Source of the DNA: Kiritimatiellia bacterium
Lineage (GTDB): Bacteria; Verrucomicrobiota; Kiritimatiellia; RFP12; DVOR01
Assembly (NCBI GenBank): GCA_017646485.1
Contig: JAGCML010000139.1
Coordinates: 1-10,055, forward strand
DNA: 10,055 nt
Direction of reading: 5' to 3'
Part shown: positions 1 to 7,426 of the stretch, one piece after another
How the letters are laid out: every line of letters begins with the position of its first letter
Numbering within the stretch: position 1 is the stretch's first letter
Notes under the pieces: model-generated
Seen by the model: only the letters and a program-made list of their open reading frames with translations
What the model was told of the DNA's origin: nothing
The model's database searches: none
Translations under genes and position numbers: made by a program

Positions 1-1106
1 GAACGCTGTTCAAAGCGCATGCCACAGATTCGTTCAATCAAGCGCAGACGATTCTTTTCGCGTTGCGTCACTAATGCGATGGAGACGCCACTCTTACCTG
101 CACGCGCCGTACGTCCACTGCGGTGCGTGTACACTGCGGGTTCATCTGGCAAATGATAGTGAATCACATGCGTAATATCATCCACATCAAGCCCACGCGC
201 TGCAACATCCGTCGCCACCAAAATACGCACCGCTTTCTCGCGGAACTTACGCATCACCGCATCGCGTTGCGCCTGAGATAAATCCCCGTGCAGCGCCTCT
301 GCGTACACGCCATCATGCATTAGGCTTTCACTCAACTTCTGTGTATCAACACGGGTTCGGCAGAAGACCAAGCCGTACATTTCAGGCACAAAGTCAATCA
401 CGCGACGCAACGCATTATAGCGATTGTGTTCAGCCACCGCATAGGCATGGTGAACAATGTTGACTTGCGCTTCATTCCGCGAGCCCACTGTGATTTCAAG
501 CGGTTCAGAGATGTACGTTTGCGCAATCTTTTCCACTTCTGGCGGCATCGTTGCCGAGAAGAGCCACATCACCGTTTCATCTGGTGTCGCATCCAAAATG
601 AAGGTTAACTCATCGCGGAATCCGAGATTCAACATTTCATCAGCTTCATCAAGCACGCAAATCTTAAGCGCATCCAAGGCGATCGCCTCACGGCGGATCA
701 AGTCACACAGACGGCCAGGCGTGGCAACCACGACCTGTGCGCCGCGCTGCAACTTCATCATCTGTTGGCCAATGGGTGCGCCACCATAACACGCCACCAC
801 CTTAATATCGGGCAAGTGTTTCGCAAAACGTGCTAATTCTTCACCAATTTGCAAACACAATTCGCGCGTAGGTGCCAAAATCAAAGATTGCACTTGGGGA
901 GCATCCACTTGCGTATGCGCGAGCAACGGCAAACCATAGGCGCAGGTTTTGCCGGTTCCTGTTGCGGCCAAAGCCACACAGTCTGGCGGATTGTCAACCA
1001 ATAATGCGGGAATCGCCTGCGCCTGAATCGGCATCGGTTCGTCAAAACCCAATCCTTCAACTGCTCGAAGGAGTGCCGATGGAAGACCTAAATCACTAAA
1101 CGTCAT
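1..1106 (-). CDS. DEAD-box ATP-dependent RNA helicase, partial (C-terminal end off the left edge)
   Basis: The product unwinds RNA duplexes or remodels ribonucleoprotein using ATP, and acts in the cytoplasm. 368 codons are visible and contain the whole two-domain helicase core in order: Q motif around residues 21-33 (F..PMPIQAQAIP), motif I AATGTGKT at 47-54, PTREL at 79-83, TPGRL at 129-133, the DEAD box at 153-156, SAT at 184-186, ATDVAARG at 298-305 and HRSGRTARAGK at 328-338. Only the C-terminal extension is missing, and that is the part that separates CsdA/DeaD, RhlE, DbpA and similar subgroups, so no symbol is given. The ATG at 1106 is chosen because it lies about 30 residues before the end of the Q motif, as usual, and has a TAAGG ribosome site just upstream (about 1113-1117). 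It begins 24 bases after the stop of the pseudouridine synthase on the same strand, so co-transcription is likely. The family assignment is close to certain; the specific RNA substrate cannot be read from this part. Confidence 0.95.
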   Translation of the reverse strand, partial: MTFSDLGLPSALLRAVEGLGFDEPMPIQAQAIPALLVDNPPDCVALAATGTGKTCAYGLPLLAHTQVDAPQVQSLILAPTRELCLQIGEELARFAKHLPDIKVVACYGGAPIGQQMMKLQRGAQVVVATPGRLCDLIRREAIALDALKICVLDEADEMLNLGFRDELTFILDATPDETVMWLFSATMPPEVEKIAQTYISEPLEITVGSRNEAQVNIVHHAYAVAEHNRYNALRRVIDFVPEMYGLVFCRTRVDTQKLSESLMHDGVYAEALHGDLSQAQRDAVMRKFREKAVRILVATDVAARGLDVDDITHVIHYHLPDEPAVYTHRSGRTARAGKSGVSIALVTQREKNRLRLIERICGMRFEQR

Positions 1107-1130
1107 AATCATTACCTTACTTCAATCAAA

Positions 1131-2060
1131 TCAATGGCCTAAAACTTTTTGGAATTCATCCGTTAAAGGCGCCTTTAAAGTCTTTAACTCACCCGTTATC
1201 GGATGGGTAAAGGTGACCGTGTATGCGTGAAGGAAGTGACGCGAAAATGCGCATTCTTTCACTTGACCACCGTATCGTGTATCTCCTAAAATGGGAACAC
1301 CTGAGAAGGAGAGTTGCGCACGAATTTGATGCGTCACCCCCGTGTAAATCAACACATCTAATAGCGTACACGCCACTGAGCCCACACGCACTGGATGCAT
1401 TGGACGAAAGGCCGTCACTGCCTTCATAGGACGTTTCACATCACGCCATTGCGTTGCATCAACCATTCGCCCTGGGCAACGCGGATTATGGGCAAGAAAA
1501 TGTTCCAATTTTCCTGGCGAAGTCACCGTACCGACGACCAAAGCGCGATAGTGTTTTTCCACCAAGCGTTCTGCAAATTGCGCACGCATCGCTTCATAAA
1601 CAGTCTGTGTTTTTGCCGCCAATACCAATCCAGAGGTGCCACAATCAATGCGATGGAGAATACCACAGGTCAATGGTGAATCGCCAATGCCTGCTAAGGT
1701 CGGCCAACGCGCCAATAACGCATTCGCTAAGGTATCTGTTTCATCCACACGATTCGGTTGGCAATTCATCCCTGCAGGCTTGCAGAGGCCAATAAGCCAC
1801 TCGTCCTCATAGACCACGGTTAGAGGTAAATCGGGGTTCGCCTGCAACTGCGCGACGCTCGGTTCGCCCTTTAAAGTGTAGCTTGCCGCTGGCACGATGC
1901 GATCACCCTTTGAACACGGACGTCCCTTGTAAAGGAGATTTCCTTCATCAATCCAAGCGCGCAGAACACGCTTTGGCACATCGGGATAAAGCCCCCCTAA
2001 CCAAGCGTCCACGCGAACCCCAGCATCTGCAGCCGTTGTTTCCTTTAAAATCTCTTCCAT
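1131..2060 (-). CDS. RluA-family RNA pseudouridine synthase with N-terminal S4 domain
   Basis: The enzyme isomerises uridine to pseudouridine in structured RNA, most likely 23S rRNA (RluC/RluD type) or tRNA. The protein has 309 residues, normal for the family. Residues about 14-65 fit an S4 RNA-binding domain (RVDAWLGGLYPDVPKRVLRAWIDEGNLL at about 16-43 looks like its helical start). Residues about 80-305 are the catalytic domain. The catalytic motif is ILHRIDCGTSGLVLAAKT with the active-site aspartate at 139. The third family motif reads TGVTHQIR at 240-247; a valine stands where the family usually has arginine (TGRTHQIR). PILGDTRYGG at 256-265 and HAYTVTFTHP at 278-287 are also typical. The ATG shares one base with the TAA stop of the upstream helicase (TAATG arrangement), which points to translational coupling; a GAGG sits about 10 bases upstream of the ATG. 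Which uridine is modified cannot be told from sequence. Confidence 0.93.
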   Translation of the reverse strand: MEEILKETTAADAGVRVDAWLGGLYPDVPKRVLRAWIDEGNLLYKGRPCSKGDRIVPAASYTLKGEPSVAQLQANPDLPLTVVYEDEWLIGLCKPAGMNCQPNRVDETDTLANALLARWPTLAGIGDSPLTCGILHRIDCGTSGLVLAAKTQTVYEAMRAQFAERLVEKHYRALVVGTVTSPGKLEHFLAHNPRCPGRMVDATQWRDVKRPMKAVTAFRPMHPVRVGSVACTLLDVLIYTGVTHQIRAQLSFSGVPILGDTRYGGQVKECAFSRHFLHAYTVTFTHPITGELKTLKAPLTDEFQKVLGH

Positions 2061-5000
2061 TAGGCTACTACCTCAACTGCCTGATGATGACGTGTGAAGA
2101 GGAGCACCATACGAATGTCGGCCACATCGTATCCCGTTAATACCGCCAATGCCTTCTGATATTTCAACATCTGCGTGCGATACTCAGGCGTGACTTCAGC
2201 AGTTTGCGAGGTCTTAAAGTCATAAATGATTGCACTTCGACGCTCGGGGAAGAGGTGTACACGGTCAAATTGTCCTGCGACATAGCGCAATGTGTCTTCA
2301 TCCTCCAAACGTACGGAGAAGGGACGTTCACGCCACAGTTCACAAGGCTCTTTAGGTTGACGGAATACATCCGCGAAAAGCCCTTCAGGCGGTCTATCAC
2401 TCCACTCCACTTGCGCCAAACATTCGTGCAAGCTAATCCCATAACCTTTAGCTTGTACGCTCTTCTGAGTTAAAAGTTCTGCAATGGTTTTGGCCTTCGC
2501 ATGTTCTGAAGGCAACCCCACCTCGACCGTCGCTTCGGGGGCTTCACGTTCCCACTGAAATGTTTCATGTTCTGATGACGTCTCATCTTGATCGGGCAAC
2601 GTCTGCCACCAGTCAGGATCGCCATCGCTGTAACATGAATACACAGGACCATGCTCTGCGTCAGGGAATTCCACCTGTGCATCTGCGATACCCGAACACG
2701 TCGGTGCGCCTGCGACATCAAATCGCTGATAGAGCCATCCAGAAGCCTGTCCGAGGCGAAGCTTATCCTTTGAAGTAATCACATCTGACTTCGGGGCCAA
2801 GACAATCTGTTCGTAGCGTGCACGCGTAATGGCGACATAGAGCATGCATAACGTATCATACATACGTGCTTCTCGACGTTGCTGACGCGCCAAACTTAAA
2901 CCTTCCGAAGCGTGATACGTTGAATTTAAAATCGGTCTTTCAAGCACCCAGTCATCCGAGCACTCACAAGCGACATATGCCTCTTTATTAATCTCGCCCG
3001 AAAAGATGGAGAAGACCACATCATAGGTTAAGCCCTTGGAGTGGTGCACGGTCATCAGATTGACCACATTTTCATCTGCCGAACACTGGACTTGGAGCAA
3101 TTCAAGAATGCGCTTTGCTTCAATTGGATCAGTTCTTCCCTTTTGGTCCAACTTTTCCAATCCATGACGCACCGCATCTAACACATTCAAATCCATGCCA
3201 GAAAGACGTTCACGAATCGGTGCCGCAACACCAAAAAGCAAATCCAACCACGCCGTAAAACCATCTTGGCTAATACACTTCATCCAAGTGTCCAACGTCT
3301 CATCTGGATTTGCGGTTGTAAGGCCGACCAATTCTGCCATGCCGTAATACAAGGTCGCACGCGGGTCTGCCATCCAATGCAACAGATGGATAATCAATGC
3401 CCCCAAAGGTGTATCATTCACACTTCGTTTGCCATCCACCGCACACGGTACGCCTTCTTTGCGCAAATAGTTTAAAAGCCCATTTTCGCCCTGCAGTACA
3501 TCATTTTTTCTCGCCATAACGGCGATTTTCAACTTCTTTTTAGCCAATTGTTTCCAGCGCGCCGCAATCACTCTTGCCGCATGTACAACCCACTCTTCAC
3601 GCTTCCCGTCTACAGTTAACATCTGTACATAGCCCGGCGTATCCTTATGAGCGACGTGATCCACCCACTGTTGATTCCACTTCAGTAAGGTGTTATACTG
3701 CCATTCGCTCTCTTCACCCCTTGAGGCCGTCAAATCAAATTTCATCACCTGATTCACAAACGAGATAATCGTCGGCGAAGAACGATATGACTTAATCAAG
3801 GGTTGCCCCGCAGGAATGTCAGGCAAGCGGGTAGGATCTGCAAATAAGGTGTAATCTCCGCCACGCCACGCATAAATGGACTGCTTAACATCCCCCACAT
3901 AGAAGAAGGTGCCATCTTCCGAATGGGGCGCGGCAAGTTCGTGGGCTACCCCTGAAAGAACCTGCCATTGCGAGGTGCTTGTATCCTGAAATTCGTCAAT
4001 CATCAAGTGACGAATCGCCGAATCTAAACGATAAGCCACATAAAAAGCTTCGGGATTACGGACCGAAAGATTCCCACCAATCGCCTCAGAAAGGGCTCGC
4101 GTCACCCCATCAAAGGAGATGAGTCCGGTCTCTTTTCTGAGTTGCGTCTCTGCCTGCTTTAAAGCCGACAGGGCTTGATACAAAGATTTCGTGTGTTGCG
4201 CTGCTTGAAGAAGATCGCGACTCACCATATCATTCAAGAGGCGATTAAAGATTGTCTGCAACTCATCCGCCAGTTCCAACGTCTTACCATAAGAAGTCAA
4301 GGCGCCTCGAACTGCGCAACTCTCTAAATTCTTCTCAGCCCCCCAGTCACCCTCCCACTGGTGCTTCAACTGACGCAACGAATCAATCTTTACATGATAG
4401 CCATCCAAAATGCGTTGCAATTGCGTCACTTGACGCTTATCTGTTGACTTATCCTGGCGAAGGAGATCAATCAATTCCTGTGCGCGCGCAATCAATTCCT
4501 GCACCGGTTCACGCTTTGTACTCGGCTCTACCCCGACAGCCTCTAAGTCGCCCCACCCCTTCGGATTGTTCTCCAAAATGGAGGCATAGGTCTGCCAGAA
4601 TTCCTTCCACTGTTGCGACAAAGGACGTGTTTCAGCAACAAAACGTTCTTGAATATCAAAGACATCCAATAATTCCTTTGAGGCTCGCGCATCCACCGCA
4701 TTGAACGCACGGCGCACCATTTCGTTTTGCAATGCTTGCCCCTCTGGACTCAATTCCCCTTCATACAACGAAAAATCTGGATCCAACCCCACTTCATAGG
4801 CAAATAATCGTGCCACCTTGGAAGAAAACGAGTCAATCGTTGAAATCTGCAAACGGGGCAACACAGCCAAGATACGCGCCAAGGCTACTTCACGGCTCAA
4901 GGCATACTTGCCATCCAGGGAGGTATCCGTCAAAAGACGTTCAATGATTGCCGCAAAAATTTCACGCGTCGCAGGACGCGTGAAGGTCAATGCACAGATT

Positions 5001-5110
5001 TCTTCAGGTGGGCAACCCGCCATTACCAAACGACAGAAACGTTGCGATAACGCAAAGGTTTTCCCACTTCCTGCTGATGCAGACAGATATTCAGAACGAA
5101 GCTTTTCCAT
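2060..5110 (-). CDS. AddA/RecB-type UvrD-family helicase with C-terminal PD-(D/E)XK nuclease domain
   Basis: This is a superfamily 1A DNA helicase-nuclease of 1016 residues, of the kind that processes double-strand breaks for RecA-dependent repair. Helicase motifs in order: Walker A SAGSGKT with Lys17, STIDSFSSKVARLFAYEVGL at about 90-109 (typical of AddA/RecB), motif II IDEFQDT with Asp372-Glu373, GDVKQSIYAWRG at 406-417, SYRSSPTII at about 441-449, motif V MTVHHSKGLTYDVVF near 686-700 and LYVAITRAR at 757-765. The last 130 residues carry a RecB-like nuclease: His895 in SLHECL, Asp949 in GQFDRV, Asp964 and Lys966 in IIYDFKT, and Gln980 upstream of a Tyr in TQMLKYQKAL. All key nuclease residues appear present. 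The ATG at 5110 is preferred over an in-frame TTG at 5146, because AGGA lies six bases before it and the TTG falls inside a strong hairpin. Its usual partner (AddB-like) is not next to it here. The gene is coupled to the pseudouridine synthase by a one-base overlap. It could equally be called an AddA homologue or a RecB-like orphan. Confidence 0.92.
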   Translation of the reverse strand: MEKLRSEYLSASAGSGKTFALSQRFCRLVMAGCPPEEICALTFTRPATREIFAAIIERLLTDTSLDGKYALSREVALARILAVLPRLQISTIDSFSSKVARLFAYEVGLDPDFSLYEGELSPEGQALQNEMVRRAFNAVDARASKELLDVFDIQERFVAETRPLSQQWKEFWQTYASILENNPKGWGDLEAVGVEPSTKREPVQELIARAQELIDLLRQDKSTDKRQVTQLQRILDGYHVKIDSLRQLKHQWEGDWGAEKNLESCAVRGALTSYGKTLELADELQTIFNRLLNDMVSRDLLQAAQHTKSLYQALSALKQAETQLRKETGLISFDGVTRALSEAIGGNLSVRNPEAFYVAYRLDSAIRHLMIDEFQDTSTSQWQVLSGVAHELAAPHSEDGTFFYVGDVKQSIYAWRGGDYTLFADPTRLPDIPAGQPLIKSYRSSPTIISFVNQVMKFDLTASRGEESEWQYNTLLKWNQQWVDHVAHKDTPGYVQMLTVDGKREEWVVHAARVIAARWKQLAKKKLKIAVMARKNDVLQGENGLLNYLRKEGVPCAVDGKRSVNDTPLGALIIHLLHWMADPRATLYYGMAELVGLTTANPDETLDTWMKCISQDGFTAWLDLLFGVAAPIRERLSGMDLNVLDAVRHGLEKLDQKGRTDPIEAKRILELLQVQCSADENVVNLMTVHHSKGLTYDVVFSIFSGEINKEAYVACECSDDWVLERPILNSTYHASEGLSLARQQRREARMYDTLCMLYVAITRARYEQIVLAPKSDVITSKDKLRLGQASGWLYQRFDVAGAPTCSGIADAQVEFPDAEHGPVYSCYSDGDPDWWQTLPDQDETSSEHETFQWEREAPEATVEVGLPSEHAKAKTIAELLTQKSVQAKGYGISLHECLAQVEWSDRPPEGLFADVFRQPKEPCELWRERPFSVRLEDEDTLRYVAGQFDRVHLFPERRSAIIYDFKTSQTAEVTPEYRTQMLKYQKALAVLTGYDVADIRMVLLFTRHHQAVEVVA

Positions 5111-5130
5111 AATCAGTCCTACACAAATAG

Positions 5131-5158
5131 ACCTCCCGATGACCAACCATCGGGAGGT
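5131..5158 (-). terminator. Hairpin between der and the AddA-like gene (terminator or attenuator)
   Basis: A perfect 11-bp stem (ACCTCCCGATG at 5131-5141 against CATCGGGAGGT at 5148-5158) encloses a 6-base loop. It begins 14 bases after the der stop codon in the direction of transcription. The sequence after the stem is only moderately T-rich (TCTATTTGTG), so termination may be partial. No obvious promoter follows it before the helicase ATG at 5110, so I infer that some transcription reads through from der into the downstream genes. Confidence 0.6.
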
Positions 5159-5172
5159 GACAATACCACAAA

Positions 5173-6729
5173 TTAGCGACGTGGACGACGAGACTTGGGC
5201 GTCAAATTATTCTTCCCACGCCCCAAAGATGGCGCACCCTTACGTTCAGGGCGACGACCACCTGCCGGACGACGAGGCTTTTGGATCGGACGACGCGGAG
5301 AACCATCTGGCAACGTGTTTTCATCCGTTTCAGTTTCAGGCTCTTCAGAAGAGGCCCCACTCTTACCCGAAGACTTCACACGAGAGCGGAACTGCAGAAT
5401 GATTGCTGCACCTTCCAAATCGAAAGCTTCACGAATGTTGCGAACCAAGAAGTCCTGGAAAGGCTTGGTGGCCAAACGTGCATCATTGACGAAAAGACGC
5501 AGAATCATGGGATTTGCACCCGTCTGCGTAGCATAGTGGAAGCGCATCTGGCGACCATTCTTACTCGGCATCTGCGTGCGTTCCATCGCGGCAGAAAGCG
5601 TGCGATTCAACACACCCGTCGGCAAAACACGGCGTTGGTGTTCGGCCACACGATCAATGGCCTCAATACTGTTGCGCACATTGTAACCATCCTGAGCGCT
5701 CATGAAGACCACCGGCACATGACGCAAATAGGGCAAAATTTCACGCATATGAGCGATTGCAGCCGTTTCAGTGTAACCCTTTGCGCGAGCGAGGTCCCAC
5801 TTATTTACGAGAATAATGCACGCCTTAGCCTCACGCTGAATCATCGAAGTGATGAATTTGTCCTGCGTCGTTGGTCCAATCTCAGCATCCATCACCAAAA
5901 CCGCCACGTCACACTCGCGTACCGCCTCTTCACTGCGGAAGAGGGAGAAACGTTCCACCGAGGTATCAATCTTATGCACATGACGCATCCCCGCCGTATC
6001 AACCAAAGTGTAGTGACGCGCAGTCGGGCCCGTGCCAATCGTGAAGGGCACGTCCACACAGTCACGCGTCGTACCCGCCACATTACTCACAATCACACGG
6101 TCGCTACGCAAGATACGGTTGATGTAACTACTCTTGCCAGCATTCGGACGACCCACAATCGCCACGCGCAAAGGCTTTGCCGCTTCAGCCAATTCTGCTT
6201 CCGTCTTCGGGGGCAACACCTTGACGACTTCAGCCATCAATTCATCCACACCACGATTGTGCTGTGCAGAAACGACAAAGCGCGGGAAGACCAAACGGTC
6301 AAAATCCCCTGCCCCTTGTTCATGCTTCGGCAAGTCACACTTATTCACGGCGACAAAACACGGACGGCCACTCTTGTGCACCAGACGCGCCACCTCTTCA
6401 TCGGCAGGCTGTAAACCCGTCTGCACATCCACCACCAAAATGACCGCAGCAGCGTCGGCTAAAGCCACATCCACCTGATCACGAACAGCCATTTCAATGA
6501 CATTATTTTCACGCGTTCCATCAAAAAGACGGATACCACCGGTATCAACCAAATGGAAACTTTCATCATGCCATGCCACCTCACGCACGATACGATCGCG
6601 CGTGACACCACTCTGGTCATGGACAATAGCAATGCGACGATTCGCAATACGATTGAAAAGGGCAGATTTACCAACATTCGGTCGACCGACAATCACAACG
6701 GTACGACGAGGAGCTAATTGAGTATTCAT
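5173..6729 (-). CDS. der: Der (EngA) double-domain GTPase, ribosome assembly
   Basis: Der is an essential GTPase that binds the large ribosomal subunit during assembly. Two tandem G domains are visible. The first has GRPNVGKS at 15-22, DTGG at 62-65 and NKCD at 129-132. The second has GRPNAGKS at 193-200, VAGTTRD for switch I, DTAG at 244-247, NKWD at 309-312 and SAQ at 344-346. A KH-like C-terminal domain follows (about 353-449). The protein is 518 residues, longer than the usual 430-490, because of a low-complexity tail (about 450-518) with an acidic patch (EEPETETDE) and then arginine/lysine/proline-rich sequence ending RRPRR. The ATG at 6729 is chosen over an in-frame GTG at 6762, because the GTG start would overlap the -10 box found at 6740-6748. 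There is only a weak GGTGG ribosome site. It is the first gene of the minus-strand block, and a hairpin lies just past its stop. Confidence 0.97.
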   Translation of the reverse strand: MNTQLAPRRTVVIVGRPNVGKSALFNRIANRRIAIVHDQSGVTRDRIVREVAWHDESFHLVDTGGIRLFDGTRENNVIEMAVRDQVDVALADAAAVILVVDVQTGLQPADEEVARLVHKSGRPCFVAVNKCDLPKHEQGAGDFDRLVFPRFVVSAQHNRGVDELMAEVVKVLPPKTEAELAEAAKPLRVAIVGRPNAGKSSYINRILRSDRVIVSNVAGTTRDCVDVPFTIGTGPTARHYTLVDTAGMRHVHKIDTSVERFSLFRSEEAVRECDVAVLVMDAEIGPTTQDKFITSMIQREAKACIILVNKWDLARAKGYTETAAIAHMREILPYLRHVPVVFMSAQDGYNVRNSIEAIDRVAEHQRRVLPTGVLNRTLSAAMERTQMPSKNGRQMRFHYATQTGANPMILRLFVNDARLATKPFQDFLVRNIREAFDLEGAAIILQFRSRVKSSGKSGASSEEPETETDENTLPDGSPRRPIQKPRRPAGGRRPERKGAPSLGRGKNNLTPKSRRPRR

Positions 6730-6739
6730 AACGCCCACC

Positions 6740-6748
6740 ATTATACCA
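6740..6748 (-). promoter_or_regulatory. Extended -10 promoter of der
   Basis: On the minus strand the sequence TGGTATAAT is a full match to an extended -10 element (TGn followed by TATAAT). No convincing -35 hexamer lies 16-19 bases upstream, as expected for extended -10 promoters. A start site about seven bases downstream would fall near 6733, only about four bases before the der ATG, so the transcript would be almost leaderless. The start site is inferred. Confidence 0.6.
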
Positions 6749-6762
6749 TAAATAACACGCAC

Positions 6763-7120
6763 GCGCGAAAGACGGTTTCGTCACAACGCCCAAAAGCACG
6801 AAAATAATCACCTCAATGGCGAATAGCCTGTAAACATCAGCGTCTCAAATATCCTCACGCGCGTTTTATTTAATAGGATGGCGTGTGCGATACTCACTGG
6901 CGTTTCCCCACCCTGTGGGCGCGGACGCATATTTGCCGACACCCTCTTAGCTCCTATGACGTAGCATTCAAAAGAGGTGTATGGGCGAAAATTGCCCCCT
7001 CTTCACACGCCTTTCCCCCTTCTTCGCGCTCCCCATAAGCACAATCAATAAACGACGGGAATGCCCCGAATTCCACAAATGCGCCTCTGCCGAAACTAAA
7101 GTAATAAACATATATGCCCA
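6763..7120. other. Gene-free stretch upstream of der
   Basis: I see no credible coding sequence, tRNA or named RNA here. Small hairpin potential exists, for example CCCAC-CCT-GTGGG at 6907-6919. A minus-strand open frame that crosses the stretch starts inside the palindrome array at 7279 and has no ribosome site or recognisable domain, so I leave it out. Confidence 0.5.
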
Positions 7121-7160
7121 TTTTGAAGATGAAAAAGGCTTATTTTGAAAACGGGTCTTA

Positions 7161-7183
7161 GCCTTATTGATTTTCAATAAGGG
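7161..7183. repeat. Left flanking hairpin of the palindrome array
   Basis: A 9-bp perfect stem (CCTTATTGA at 7162-7170, TCAATAAGG at 7174-7182) encloses a 3-base loop. Read on the minus strand, its sequence is closely related to the hairpin on the other side of the array at 7318-7344, so the array is bracketed by related inverted elements. Confidence 0.6.
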
Positions 7184-7197
7184 CGAAACCCTAAAAG

Positions 7198-7305
7198 AAT
7201 ATGGTACCATATTGCGATAGAAAATGGTACCATATTGAAGGAGAATATGGTACCATATTGCCAGGGAAAATGGTACCATATTCTTTTAGTAAATGGTACC
7301 ATATT
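7198..7305. repeat. Five-copy palindrome array, exact 23-bp period
   Basis: The unit ATGGTACCATATT occurs five times, with the 10-bp palindromic core ATGGTACCAT starting at 7201, 7224, 7247, 7270 and 7293, exactly 23 bp apart. Copies 1 and 3 are perfect 16-bp palindromes (AATATGGTACCATATT); the other three differ only in the left three bases. The 10 bases between units are all different. The unit is far shorter than a CRISPR repeat and the gaps are too short for spacers. Fixed spacing with variable filler suggests that the copies sit on defined faces of the helix for a DNA-binding protein, like iterons or an operator/centromere-type cluster. No function can be assigned. Confidence 0.9.
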
Positions 7306-7317
7306 CTTCAGCAATAT

Positions 7318-7344
7318 TAGCCTTTTTCAAAATCAAAAAGGCTA
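7318..7344. repeat. Right flanking hairpin of the palindrome array
   Basis: A 10-bp perfect stem (TAGCCTTTTT at 7318-7327, AAAAAGGCTA at 7335-7344) encloses a 7-base loop. It resembles, in inverted orientation, the left hairpin at 7161-7183, and in direct orientation the segment at 7122-7140 that also ends AAAAAGGCT. As an RNA it could also act as a weak terminator. Confidence 0.6.
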
Positions 7345-7426
7345 TTATGCCATTTCAGTATTAGCATTCTTCGTTTTAAAAACGGGTATCATACTGCTGG
7401 CTGCGCCGCAGGACTGCATGTGAAGG

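Noticed and set aside
5111..5146. TTG start at 5146 for the AddA-like gene
   Set aside because: It lies inside the hairpin and lacks a ribosome site; the ATG at 5110 has AGGA at good distance and begins right before the Walker A region.
5281..6414. Plus-strand 377-residue open frame opposite der
   Set aside because: It is the antisense shadow of a fully conserved Der coding sequence and shows no domain of its own.
6730..6762. GTG start at 6762 for der
   Set aside because: It would overlap the extended -10 box and add residues not typical of Der.
6968..7279. Minus-strand 103-residue open frame, and the plus-strand 62-residue frame at 7235-7423
   Set aside because: Both begin in the palindrome array, which is open in every frame; no ribosome site, no recognisable domain.
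7198..7305. The palindrome array as a CRISPR array
   Set aside because: The repeat is only 13-16 bases, palindromic, and the gaps are 7-10 bases; no cas gene is present.
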